A stretch of DNA of 64,000 nt from Xanthoparmelia taractica (lineage: Eukaryota > Ascomycota > Lecanoromycetes > Lecanorales > Parmeliaceae). Shown here piece after piece: positions 21,521 through 33,150 of this stretch. Below the pieces are notes generated by a model. That model ran no database searches, was not told the origin of the DNA, and saw only the letters and a list, made by a program, of their open reading frames with translations. Made by a program: the position numbers and the translations under genes. The stretch covers positions 1 to 64,000 of the forward strand of contig JANQBS010000140.1 in the NCBI GenBank assembly GCA_033085395.1. Reading direction: 5' to 3'. Each line of letters opens with the position of its first letter. Position 1 is the stretch's first letter.

Positions 21521-22246
21521 AGCTGCAATGGTCTTGGGTTTGAATGAAGATGATTTGATGCTTGAATGAGCTGGAGAATATCTTTAGCATTGGAAACAGA
21601 GCATGGCTTGATGCTGGAGCTTTACTGGTGTTCTGGGTATGCTGTTTCTTGAGCTCAGCGTAATGTGACAATCCAATGCAGGTGTGGTAGTCGGAGAAGA
21701 GCAAGTTGGTAGTGTGAGTATCTTGATAGCAGGCTTTTGAGGCGCGAGTGGTTTGTGTAGTGTTAAGGAAGCGTGCTTGCAAGGACTTCTGGGTGCAATC
21801 AAATGTATTTGTGCCTCAGATCGAAAAAAACGGGTTCACGTATCTTGCACATGATCGCCTAGACGATACCATCAACAATGTATGACTTAGACGATGCTGC
21901 CAAACAAAGCATCGCCGCGGCAATGCTTTCAGCGAATAATCCCCCAAACAACATTGTTGATAAACGATTTCCCATTAGCTTCTTTGTAGAATTGAACAAA
22001 GATCACTTTTCTTGACACTGCTGGTGCTCTGAATATATATATGTATGTATACTTCAAAATAAGGGATCGCGCTCAATGACGCTGCCAGAAAGCTGAAGCT
22101 CGCATGAAGCTTGTGTAAGTGGCTTTGTAGGTTGTATAACGCTTCGGATACGTTTTGGTGAGAATCCTCACCTTGGCGTCCGGATCTTTCATTCACACAC
22201 GTCCCTATCCGGATCTTTTATTCACAGGCGTTCCTGCCCAGCCCGC
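21521..22246. other. Intergenic, no supported gene
   Basis: Short frames only; probably flanking sequence of the two minus-strand genes on either side. Confidence 0.45.
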
Positions 22247-22882
22247 TTAACCCTTCTGCCCAGCAATGTCCCCCACCCTGTCCTCATCCCCATCCACCAC
22301 AAACGCCCCACCCCCCAACTCTCTCCTCCACCTCCCCGGCCCATCCCAAAATTTGAACTTCGTCGCAAACTGCCTCTCCCCCACCACCAAAAAGAGCCTC
22401 AACCCTTCAACAACGTGACTCAACTGCCCCCACGTGAAGAACCTCCCCGAATCCCGCACGCTGTAGACCTCAAAATGGAAGCCCTCGTACAGCGTCCAGC
22501 CGAACCTCTGCTCGTCGATCACGATATTGAGGCCAGGATAAGCGTCCTCGCCGTCCCTGTTGATACCTTCGACGACTTCGAACTCCATTACCGCTATGAG
22601 GCCGGCCAGGTTCATAGGGTCAAGGCGATGGCGCACGAGGCCGAAGCCTAGGCGGAGGAATATTTGGGTGTTGGGGACGGAGAAGCTGTAGGGATATATT
22701 ATTGCTAAGGTTTGAATATCGGAGACGTTTGAAACAGGTAATGCGCTGTAGATGGGTGTTTCGTTGAGCAGTAACGGAACCAGGCTCTTGGGTGGAGGTG
22801 TTGTAGCCACCAGGGACCCGTCCACGGAGCAGCGCGCCGGCGAGGTGAGAAGCAGAACTAAGGGAAGGGCGAAAAGCATCAT
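22247..22882 (-). CDS. Uncharacterised secreted protein (211 residues)
   Basis: A single exon from ATG 22,882 to TAA. Residues 1-18 form a signal peptide ending near Pro-Ala-Arg-Cys-Ser. The mature part holds FSVPNTQIFLRLGFGLVRH, Gly-Glu-Asp-Ala-Tyr-Pro-Gly, SVRDSGRFFTWGQLSHVVEG and KFKFWDGPGRW. Together these are the hallmarks of a fungal secreted family that I know only as hypothetical proteins. The most constant part is the Tyr-Ser-Val-Arg-Asp-Ser-Gly to Thr-Trp-Gly-Gln stretch followed by Leu-Arg-Leu-Phe-Leu. Function is unknown. The frame is complete and no decay is visible. A similar overall plan, though not clear homology, is seen in the secreted proteins at 16.9 and 54.1 kb. Confidence 0.85.
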   Translation of the reverse strand: MMLFALPLVLLLTSPARCSVDGSLVATTPPPKSLVPLLLNETPIYSALPVSNVSDIQTLAIIYPYSFSVPNTQIFLRLGFGLVRHRLDPMNLAGLIAVMEFEVVEGINRDGEDAYPGLNIVIDEQRFGWTLYEGFHFEVYSVRDSGRFFTWGQLSHVVEGLRLFLVVGERQFATKFKFWDGPGRWRRELGGGAFVVDGDEDRVGDIAGQKG

Positions 22883-24293
22883 GGCTGGCTTGACGTGTGG
22901 AGGATGCGATACTCAAAATCGTTGGGCGTTTCTATACTACCGCGAAACATGAAGGACAATATGCGCAAAGCTAGAATAGGTCGTTACTAATCAATACAGT
23001 ATTAGCAAGACGGAGAATAAAGGACCCAATCGAGGAAACCGACTCATGAACACAAGCCGGCAGCTCCCGTTCCATCCATAGATACATGTGCCACGTGTGC
23101 GTTCCCAAACAGGGGCTTTCACGCGTGAAAGTAATGGCTACCAACGTGGAACTTACAATATTGTAGCACTACTTCTCTCTATTTGTAGTCTCTGCTCCCC
23201 AGTATAGCCGGCCTTAAGTCCTGCCCTGCAAGGGTCTTGGTGTTCTACTTCGCTCATAGGGTTGTGCACAAGTTCTCGAATAGGGGTTTGCAGACTGTGG
23301 CGAGCTTGGCCTTGATCAAAGACTCGAACGAGCTTTTAGCCAGATGCTCCCTACCGAAACCACCAGTTTGAGTATAGTAAGATAATTCCTAACCAGTCCA
23401 ATGCATACAAGCAGCTGAGCTTCCTACCAGCCTCATCCCTTGTTCACACGTTGCTTGCTTTGCGTCAGAGAAATCACAGCGTTCACCAAACATGCTACAA
23501 AGGCTCACGAGCTTGTTTGTATATCCGGGTTCGGAATCTAGAAACAAGGTGCTACCCAAAAGGTGGCACAGCGAGTATTCTCCCGGATATCGAGACACGA
23601 CTGGATAATGGCGGAAACTTCAGATTTCAGGTTTCAAGGTAAGGTCCTTGATGATGGCACTTACCCTCGCCCCAAACGTCACTCAATAACGAACCATTAC
23701 TACGCACTACTCACAATGAGGCGGACCAGAAAGAAAACGTTCATGAACAGCTCCGTTCTGTGAGGACAAGAATCTACTTGCCAGGTGCCAGCAATTTTCC
23801 AAAAGAAGAGAACAGCGTGCAGCCGAGAACAATACGTTCAAACGAACCCACCTGTTATACCTTCGGAGAGACTCAGAGCCACAATTCCCTACAGATCATA
23901 GCTTCTCATAGACGCAAGTGCGGGGAGATATGACAGAAGAAGAGCAGGTTCAGAGAAGGGATCTTACCTCTGCCAACGAGCCAGTGGTAAATCATAGGCA
24001 CACACTCGTAGGTCCCACGGCAGTAGAGAGCGTATACCGCAGGACTTTCTCTGAGTACAATGATGGCGTCTTTGCAACGGTCAGTACCACGCCACTTTCC
24101 CAGTCCATGAAGCTGCATGATCACATAGCAACGTCAGGATTCTCAAGCAAACAGATGCTTCTATGGCAAGGTAGCCTGTCTCGAGTTGATGATAAATGCT
24201 GCTCTGAATCGAATCAAGCCAATTCTCTATTTCGCTTTGACGGCCAAATGTAGCAGTGAAGTAATGTTCTAATAACTCTGTCCTCCCCTACCA
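22883..24293. other. Intergenic, possible gene remnant
   Basis: Minus-strand frames at 23,389-23,598 and 23,906-24,124 contain protein-like stretches (for example AVYALYCRGTYECVPMIYHW), but stops and frame changes prevent a model. It could be a decayed membrane-protein gene. Confidence 0.35.
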
Positions 24294-25078
24294 CTAGCGA
24301 AATTTGCTCGCCGCTTCTACGGGAATTGTTGGAGCGGCTACCTCATCCCTAGGGAACCTGTAAAAGCACTTTTTGAAATCGACCTTCTTCTGTATCCTGG
24401 TGTACGGAACCTTGACGACGCCATGGACCTCGAGACAGAGATCCCAGAAGTCGGGATCCGGGTCATTTTCCGGGAAAAGGCCACCCTGTCCCACAAAGTA
24501 CTTCTTGTCGATGTTGAAAGCGCAGGGGTCCTTTTCGAAATTCAGGAGATCGCAACTGTAGACGCCGATGTCATAGTTGAACACGAGTACGCTAATCCAG
24601 ACTTGGAAGACCAGACGAAGGTGCGAGTCGAGATCGCCTTTGATCTGTAACGTCGAGGTTAGTGTGAAATGTTGTACGGGCATAAAGCTCGTCAAGTTCT
24701 TCGAGTCTTCTTCTCCGCCAATATTCGCGGCATGCAACATACCTCAAACACGACGTAACCCCCCGGAAGCTCCATGAAGCAGTCAAAGGGATATTCTCCT
24801 CCATCATTTGGATCGAAACCTGCATTGACCATATCTGATTGTGATATAGCAGGAGTGTCCGGGAATGTGTAATTGCGGCTAGAAGTAAATTGATAAGGAT
24901 CCTCGTTTTTGCAATAGACCGCCCGGCCGAGTGTAGTTGTATCCAGATGCTGAGGTGTCAGGAGATTCAGTTGCCCAGTTCCGACTTTTGTTAAACCGCC
25001 CGAGGATGGAGTGGCTGCGAGGGCGAGAACCGGTAGCAAAAGCCATGACAGTGTTGATTGGGTAGAGGAGAGCTGCAT
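24294..25078 (-). CDS. Uncharacterised secreted protein, two exons (228 residues)
   Basis: Exon 1 runs 25078-24743 and exon 2 24644-24294, with a 98-bp GT-AG intron (24742-24645) in phase 0. The N-terminus MQLSSTQSTLSWLLLPVLAL followed by Ala-Ala-Thr-Pro is a clear signal peptide. The mature protein is acidic and has about six cysteines, an Asn-Tyr-Thr glycosylation site, and a junction reading GGYVVFE then IKGDLDSHLRLVFQVW. The second exon has a Phe-Pro-Glu-Asn-Asp-Pro-Asp-Pro-Asp-Phe-Trp stretch. No family is recognised. A longer frame extends upstream of the start, but the region between 25,079 and 25,516 does not look coding and the signal peptide fixes the start. Confidence 0.8.
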
Positions 25079-27254
25079 GTTTGCGAGATTAGGAAAGTCC
25101 AAACGCACAACAATGACGATTAGAAAAATTGGCGAGTGTGCATGAATGCAAGAAGGGAGAGATGTATGGGTTATAAGACTGCGCATGAAGCATGAAATAC
25201 CGCATACCAGGATATCCGCGCGGATTAGCGACCGCTTGATGATTTGATTAGTTATGAGACGCCCACGGGCGGTAGTGTTACAGGCACAGTCATGCTGATA
25301 GCTGATAGCGTGGGAGCGACCAACAACGCGCGATGCTGGTTGGAGAGGACTTGTCGAAACACGCGTTTCTGTTATGACTAGACAGATGCAGAATAAGAAA
25401 AATGTTTGCAGAGTAAGTAGTTGCGGCAATAGCATGTTCTGGAGGCGACGAACGCGGGAAGCGGCAAACCTCCCGAGATCCCAAACAGTCCAAACCCATA
25501 CCACATCAGGTAGCAATGATTCACCAGATGTTTGTATTGCGACTCAGACACTCAGGTTGCTGAGCAAGTCTAGAAATTCTGTTTTTCAAGCGTGACACCT
25601 ATCCCGCAAGACACCTTACTCTGAAGAGGAAGTCTCAAATCATTTGCGCAGATATCTGAATGCTGAGGGTCAAGATGGTACAACAGCAAATATTATTACA
25701 AGTTATATCACTTCCGATTGATGCACTCGGTCTCCGGTGCACACTTGCGTGTTCGTTTCGAGAAGGAAGAGGATTCGCATTTGTCACAGGCCTGACCCAC
25801 ATATGGGCAGCCACTGTGGGATATGTGCTGCTTGTCGAAAGCTGAATTGAGAAACCTCCGCACAAATCAGGGTTAAAGACGCGGATCGACATGTGAAACG
25901 CAGACGCCGTGGAGGAGTTCGGAGATTGAAGTGGAAGGGTTATGCGGAGATGCTCGGACAAAGCTGGCGTCAATAGGTAGGAGATGCTCGGGAAGCTCTA
26001 GTGAGGCACAACGTGTCGAGATGACGCTATTTCCGAGAAGAAAATGTTAGAAGACGCGGATGAGTTACAGAGCGAGCGTTGTAATAATAGACCCAGCTGC
26101 TCCAACTGATTACTCCATCTCTTCCACTGCTCTTATGTACTCCTCCCTTTACCAATCATGACCACGACATGTACCGGTATCTTACGTGCTCCTGCCTCCT
26201 CATAGTCCTTGCTGATCGTCTCCTTCACCCTCATTCTTGCCATTGCTGTAAGTCGCACAGGCACCATCCCTTTTTTTTTTTTTTTTTTTTGCTTTCAAAA
26301 TCTCGCTCAGTTGTGCAGTATCATAGGCTCAAACGGTCCCTCGCGATGTAGGATTGGCCGTTTCTTCCGTTGCCAGTCTCCTCAATTGCTCGCCTTAGCT
26401 TCTCCCAACTCGTACCCTGACCGTCAGGTTCTTCCCTATAGATCTTATTCATTCAAGGGGAAGCAGTATGAGAAGCCGCGGCATTCAACAGTAAATATCG
26501 GCTGGCAATTTTTTGGGCATCGAAGTTTGCAAAGTGTCCTTAGTGTTCGTGGATCGATCTCACAGCATCATAGCAATTTGTACTGATAGGTTGAAATTGG
26601 CATCATCCAGTGCTCTCAATGCACAGTATGCTGTCTAAGGCTGTAGGGCAAACATAGGGTGATCGTAGATCCAACGCATTGTCCGTTAAAGTGTAAAGAG
26701 AGCCTTTGGCACCCAGATAGGTGCTACTTGCCCTAGTCATCGTAACTCTACACTGCGCTTGTTATTTTCCGTTTGCTACAGGTGCCACGTGATGACAATT
26801 CAATCATGCCGCAAATAATAAGAGAGGTATTGGAGGTATGAGCAGGAGTAGGGAAGAGATCCGTGACGCTATGTCCGGGGCAGAGATAGTAGACGTCTGT
26901 GGGAGGTATATGGCATTGTTCCTATACGACAGGATTGACAGTTACCCTTCTCGAGGAACACTTGTCTCCCAAGCTAAGACAACTTATTCCAAACACTACA
27001 CTACCAGCCCAGGACATCTCGGCGAGCAAGACAGCTAGTGTCTGCTCTCAGAATGGGGCACAAGAAGTATCACCTCAATATCTTCAAGGTTTTTGGGAGG
27101 AGAACCGGCGTGATAAGACTAAGATGTGATATCTGCAGCATGACGTTTTCCTGCGTGAACTACGCAATCAAACTTTTTGGATGATGACACTTGACCATTT
27201 ACATCTGAATGGGCTGAATCCGTACCCACCACTTAATCGCCGTATCACACAAAC
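25079..27254. other. Intergenic, no supported gene; contains a 20-base poly-T run
   Basis: No coherent gene was seen. A run of 20 T residues lies at 26,271-26,290. The last few hundred bases presumably hold the promoter of the methyltransferase gene. Confidence 0.5.
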
Positions 27255-28031
27255 ATGTCGAGCCAATACGATGATATTGGGGCCACTTATGAAGAAATGA
27301 GGAAGCTTCCCATCTCGAAACTTCAAGACGCAAACGTCTGGGCAGCGGTAGCACCGTTCATCAAAGGTGCCAAGGTTCTCGACCTAGCATGTGGGACGGG
27401 CTACTACTCCAAAAAGTTCCTCGATTGGGGCGCAAAGCAGGTTGTCGGCATTGACATATCGAAGGGTATGGTAGATGCTGCGAATGCAGCATCAACGAAT
27501 CTGAATAGGCTGAGTTTTCATGTTGGAAATTGCTCCGTTCCGGTTAGACACAAAGACGGCCCATTCGACGTGGTCTTTGGAGCCTGGCTGTTGAACTATG
27601 CATCTGATGGCCAGGAAATGGCCGACATGTTTTGCAACGCATCAGTGAACTTGGAGGACAGTGGACACTTCATTGGCGTAACACCGCCTCCTACGAATGA
27701 TCCCCGAGGACATTGCGAGAGGGCATTGGCGGCTCGACCCGAACAGTATGGTGAGGTTGTTGTGACTATTACAAAGGATGTTGAAGAAGGAGTGGCAACG
27801 CATTTAGCTGCAACGATGAAGACGGGCAAGGTCGAATTCGATGCGTACCACTTAACCAAGAGCCTTTACGAGAGGTCGGCCCGGGAAGGCGGGTTGAAGG
27901 GTGCACTGACTTGGAGACCGGTGGATAGCCCAGATATTGATGAAAATGTGCTGGCACACCTCCGGGGCTCATCTTGGGGTAATTATCTGACGGTACCACA
28001 TTTCAGCACGCTGGTTGTTGCGAAGAGATAG
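27255..28031 (+). CDS. Class I SAM-dependent methyltransferase (258 residues)
   Basis: A single exon from ATG to TAG. Residues 41-50 (VLDLACGTGY) are the glycine-rich motif I that binds S-adenosylmethionine, followed by an acidic motif II in VVGIDISKGMVDAA. GPFDVVFGAWLLNYA near residues 97-111 fits the post-I/motif IV strand and helix. The length and layout match the UbiE/COQ5-like or Methyltransf_25 group, which in fungi includes small-molecule methyltransferases. The substrate cannot be told from sequence, and no natural-product backbone gene lies nearby. The gene is upstream of and parallel to the carbamoyl-phosphate synthase gene with a 713-bp gap. No decay is visible. Confidence 0.9.
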   Translation: MSSQYDDIGATYEEMRKLPISKLQDANVWAAVAPFIKGAKVLDLACGTGYYSKKFLDWGAKQVVGIDISKGMVDAANAASTNLNRLSFHVGNCSVPVRHKDGPFDVVFGAWLLNYASDGQEMADMFCNASVNLEDSGHFIGVTPPPTNDPRGHCERALAARPEQYGEVVVTITKDVEEGVATHLAATMKTGKVEFDAYHLTKSLYERSAREGGLKGALTWRPVDSPDIDENVLAHLRGSSWGNYLTVPHFSTLVVAKR

Positions 28032-28744
28032 TTGACTCGATATGACATTCCCTACGAACGCATGCCGTTGCTTCATCTGCAAGGCAACTGGTTGGGAGGA
28101 GGGTCAGTGAATATGTTTCCCAACTTTGCTACACCAATAAGCCTAGACCGCTTGCAGTGCTGGCCTCTCTGAAAAAAGAACATAGATATTGCATGACTAT
28201 GCTCAGTCCCTCTCTGCGGTCAGCAGTAGAAGTTTATAAGTTTACAGGTAACCCCAAATGAAGTAAGTACCTTAGTATTTTTACTACAGACCGGCCCGTT
28301 GTTCTTCCGGGCTGGGGGGGACGTTTGATAAAAGGGAAGTCAATTAAAAAAATTTCGGATGCATGTCATATTTACTGCTACACTGAACATTCCTTTTTCT
28401 TCTCTTTTTCTTTTCGGTCAATGTGATCAGATCAAATCTTCGTCGCTACCTTCAGTTTGGAACTACTTTTCTCATAGAACTTCAACCAACCTCATTCAAT
28501 TGGCAAGCGTCCAATTGCCCTCATTCTTCCCGCGCTTTCGAAAGCTCCTCCTCCCACAAGAGAGACACCGCCCTTGCTACACCACCCATGTTATTGAGCG
28601 CAATCATCCTGGGCTGCCATCCAGCCTTTGCCAGAGGGGATTATCAAGACTTCGCTTCACAGGAAGGGTCATACCTCGCGTGGAGATCGTAGGAGGAGGA
28701 GCACATACTGTCAGGGAGCTACAGGACTCGATCAAACCTCGCCG

Positions 28745-31700
28745 ATGGCGCTCAAGTGTCTGGAGAGGCCCTCTAGAAGGCTACTCCGGTGGTGCTACTC
28801 TACCATCAATTCCCCGTCGCTACTAGATTCCGGACCCTTTAAAACAAGCTACACTCGGGCCAGCGCACCGTCATTCCCTTCTTCGGCGAGATCCTTCGTT
28901 TCTGCCTCCTCCATACCACCCATTGCTGGGTGCAGCGACACCTCCCTGCCTCCCATTAACAGACCCTCGAAGCACCACTCTATAAGAACCATCTCAAGCT
29001 CTGCGATTCGGTCTGCAACACCACAAGAGGCCCATGGGTCCAGTATCACAGCCTCATACATTGCTAGTGCGGGGGAGCTAGAATTGGTAGATGTCAAGAA
29101 GGTACTGGTAATTGGCAGTGGGGGGCTGAGCATCGGACAAGCAGGGGAGTTTGATTATTCCGGTGCGCGAGAGTTTGCTGTGACCCCCATGCCGATATGC
29201 TGATCCCGTGGGTGCAAAGGTTCGCAGGCGCTCAAAGCATTGAAAGAGGAGAAGGTGGCCTCGGTTCTCGTCAATCCCAATATTGCCACTATACAGACGG
29301 ATCATAAGCTGGCAGATGAAGTCTACTACCTTCCCGTCACACCCGAGTATGTGACTCACGTCATTGAGAAAGAAAGGCCCGATGGAATCATGTTGGCTTT
29401 CGGAGGCCAGACGGCCTTGAACCTGGGAGTGCAGGTATGTACATTCGTGACATCTTCCCAGTCGACTCGAGCAGAAGCCGAGGCGCTGCACGTTCTTAGG
29501 GTACTCGATCCCACAGATTTATTCTCCAACCCACAGCTCATTTTCAATCTGCCAAGCTAATCCTAAGACTTTGATATAGATGGACAGGATGGGCATCTTC
29601 GAAAGATATGGCGTTAAGGTCCTGGGCACAAGCATAAAAACATTGGAGACAAGCGAAGATCGAGACCTATTGTACGTAACATTTACCTCAAAACTATTCC
29701 ATGGGGAATGGAGAGTGGATTTTTCTTGGCGATAGCAGTTGCTGATGGGTGCATGACAGTGCAAAAGCTCTGAAAGAGATAGACATACCGATTGCTGAGA
29801 GTATTGCTGTCAATACCGTGGACGAGGCGCTTGATGCTGCAGAGGTCGTTGGCTACCCGATTATCGTACGGTCCGCTTACGCCTTGGGAGGCCTGGGCAG
29901 TGGCTTTGCCAATAATCCCGAGGAGCTTCGTAATCTATCTGCAAGATCGCTATCACTATCGCCTCAAATCCTGGTAGAGAAATCTTTGAAGGGCTGGAAG
30001 GAGGCGGAGTATGAGGTTGTGCGCGACAGAGCGAATAGTACGCCTCTCTCCTACATCTGAAACGGTCTGACCACTGACTGCGACAGACTGCATAACCGTC
30101 TGCAACATGTATACCTCTACATCATAAATCGTGTATGAGAAAGGCGGGGCTAAAGCAATATAACAGGGAGAACTTTGACCCGCTTGGGGTCCATACTGGT
30201 GACAGTATCGTGATTGCACCGTCTCAGACTCTTAGTGATGAAGTATATAGCTCGCATCCTTCCTCTTCTCTCGCGGAGAACTAAAGGTGTGCCAGGAATA
30301 CCATATGCTTCGCACCGCGGCAATCAAGATCGTGCGCCATCTAGGCGTTTGCGGTGAATGCAACGTACAATATGCTTTGCAACCAGATGGTCTCGATTAC
30401 CGAGTCATCGAAGTCAATGCCCGTCTATCAAGGTCCTCTGCTCTGGCATCCAAAGCCACCGCTTACCCACTTGCCTATGTTGCTGCCAAATTGGGCTTGG
30501 GCTACACTCTTCCTCAACTACCAAACGCCGTCACGAAAACAACAACAGCCAACTTTGAGCCGAGTCTGGACTATGTGGTGACTAAAATGTGAGTATACTC
30601 CAGGAAGTTTCTTTGCGACCTTTGCAAGAGAATCTGACTCGTTGCATTCCCTGGGTTCTCTTCCACTACTTGAGTTCATTGTGTGCTGACGTTATCTGTT
30701 TGTCAGACCGCGCTGGGACTTGAAGAAGTGTGCGTTGACCTACATGAAGCTTGAAGCCTCATTCTAATAGCATTGAATAGTCCAGCATGTTGACCGTCAC
30801 ATTGGGTCTGCCATGCGAAGCGTCGGAGAGGTGATGGCCATAGGCCGGACCTGGCAGGAGAGCATCCAGAAGGCCATCAGGCAGGTCGATCCCAAGTATA
30901 ATGGACTTCAAGGAGACAAGTTTGACGACCTGGACGATGCTTTACGAAATCCGACAGGTACGATTTGACTTCGTCGGCCCAAGGATTGATTGCTAACCGA
31001 ACCCCAAAGACCGCCGCTGGCTTGCCGTTGGGCAAGCTTTGATGCACGAAAACTACACTGTTGATCAAGTTCACGACCTGACCAAGATTGACAAATGGTT
31101 TCTTCACAAACTGATGGACATTGTGGAAACGCAACATGAGTTGGAAGATATTGGTAGTCTGTTCGGCTTGAGGAGGGAACTGGTACTCAAAGCGAAACAG
31201 CAAGGCTTCAGTGACATACAAATCGCACTTGCCGTAGGTTGTTCTGAAGACGAAGTCCGTTCTCGCAGGAAGAGCATGGGTTTGAAACCTTGGGTCAAAA
31301 AGATTGACACGTTGGCAGCTGAATTCCCTGCCGAAGTACGTCAGAAACCCTCTGCATTGAGGGTTACTTTTGCTAATGATTGCTATCCTCAGACCAACTA
31401 CCTTTACACTACATACAATGCTGCCAGTCATGATGTGACATTTGATGATCATGGCACAATCATCCTCGGTAGCGGTGTTTATAGAATCGGAAGTTCGGTG
31501 GAATTCGATTGGTGTGCGGTCAATGCTACTCTTGCTCTCAAGGCTATGGGAAAACAGACCGTCATGATCAACTACAACCCAGAGACCTACTCTACGGATT
31601 TTGATACCGCCGATAGACTTTATTTTGAGGAGCTCAGCTATGAGCGTGTCATGGATATTTATGAATTGGAGTCTGCAGCCAATGTGGTAGTATCAGTCGG

Positions 31701-33150
31701 CGGTCAGCTTCCGCAGAACATTGCGCTTCGATTACAAGAGACTGGCCACGCAAAAGTCCTCGGCACGGATCCTTTGGATATCGACCGGGCCGAGGATCGT
31801 TCCAAATTCTCCGAGATACTTGATAGCATCAGTGTCGACCAGCCAGCGTGGGCTGAATTAAAATCAGTGCCTGAGGCTGAGGCCTTTGCAGATAGAGTGG
31901 GCTACCCGGTCCTTTGCCGACCAAGCTACGTTCTATCCGGAGCAGCGATGAACGTGATACACAGTCCCGGAGACCTGAAGGAAAAGCTGCTCAATGCGAG
32001 TTCCGTGTCTGGCGATCATCCTGTGGTCATCACCAAATTCATTGAAGGCGCGCAGGAAATTGACGTGGATGCTGTTGGGTCTGCGGGAAAGCTGCTTGTC
32101 CATTCAGTAGCTGAACATGTGGAGAACGCCGGTGTTCACAGTGGTGATGCGACGCTAGTCCTCCCACCGGTAAATCTTGACGACCGTACAATGGCTCGCA
32201 TCAAAGATATTGCTCAGAAGGTAGCAAAGGCATGGTCCATTACCGGCCCCTTCAATATGCAAATAATCAAAGCGGACGACCCAGAAGGTGGCGAGCCCGC
32301 TCTTAAGGTCATCGAGTGCAACCTCCGAGCCTCCAGATCCTTCCCTTTTGCTAGCAAAGTTCTTGGAACCAATTTCATCGACGTTGCAACCAAAGCTCTT
32401 GCCGGCCACAATATCCCGGAGCCAGTAGATCTAATGGTGCAAAAGAGAGACTACGTCGCGACAAAAGTACCACAATTCTCCTGGGGCCGCTTGCCCGGCG
32501 CAGATCCTTTTCTTGGCGTGGAAATGGCCAGCACCGGCGAGATCGCCTGCTTTGGTAGAGACCTTGTCGAAGCGTATTGGACATCCCTCCAATCGACGAT
32601 GAATTTCCGATTACCTTTGCCCGGAGAGGGACTTCTTTTCGGCGGAGACATCTCCAAACCGCAATTGGCTGCCATCGTCAACTATCTTAAGCCGCTTGGA
32701 TACAAACTCTTCGCCGCTAACAGAGAAGTGAAGGATCATCTGGAATCGGCAGTCAAGGATGGGTGCGAAGTCAAAGTCATTGAATTCCCCACAGAAGACA
32801 AGCGCGCTTTGAGAGAGGTGTTCAGAGAGTACGACATCCGTGGCGTTTTCAACCTTGCTGCTGCGAGAGCCGATAGCCTACTGGATCAGGACTACGTGAT
32901 GCGAAGGAATGCGGTTGACTTTGGTGTACCTCTGTTCATGGAGCCTCAGGTGAGATTAGCCCCGTCTTTTTCAAATCTCCCCGAGCGCAGTTCAGTGGTG
33001 CATGCTAACGGTTCAATTTCTCAGACTGCGCTCCTCTTCGCACGAGCCATGAGTGAGAAGATACCCCTGCGGAAAGAATGTGTGGTGCCAAGTGAAGTAA
33101 GGAGATGGAGCGACTTTGCAGGAGGACACGTTCTTGGATCTTCGACGTGA
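28745..33150 (+). CDS. Carbamoyl-phosphate synthase, arginine-specific, large chain (mitochondrial)
   Basis: It makes carbamoyl phosphate from bicarbonate, ATP and glutamine-derived ammonia for arginine synthesis (orthologue of yeast CPA2 and Neurospora arg-3). Exons: 28745-29162, 29220-29434, 29580-29671, 29760-30037, 30087-30108, 30167-30242, 30296-30588, 30707-30729, 30781-30957, 31010-31335, 31393-32949 and 33025-33150. They total 3,603 bp for 1,200 residues, and every junction keeps phase. Residues 1 to about 75 are Arg/Ser-rich and lack acidic runs, a mitochondrial transit peptide. Landmarks are GSGGLSIGQAGEFDYSG (about 123-139), IRSAYALGGLGSGFAN in the first ATP-grasp, GSGVYRIGSSVEFDW starting the second half (about 664), and a C-terminal MGS-like domain ending VPSEVRRWSDFAGG. 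Exons 5 and 8 are only 22 and 23 nt. The introns at 31,336-31,392 and 32,950-33,024 are 57 and 75 bp with no stop in frame. Confidence 0.96.

Noticed and set aside
24692..25516. A longer 274-residue start for the secreted protein at 24.3 kb
   Set aside because: The extra 146 residues look non-coding, the upstream codon is not needed, and the internal ATG at 25,078 begins a textbook signal peptide.
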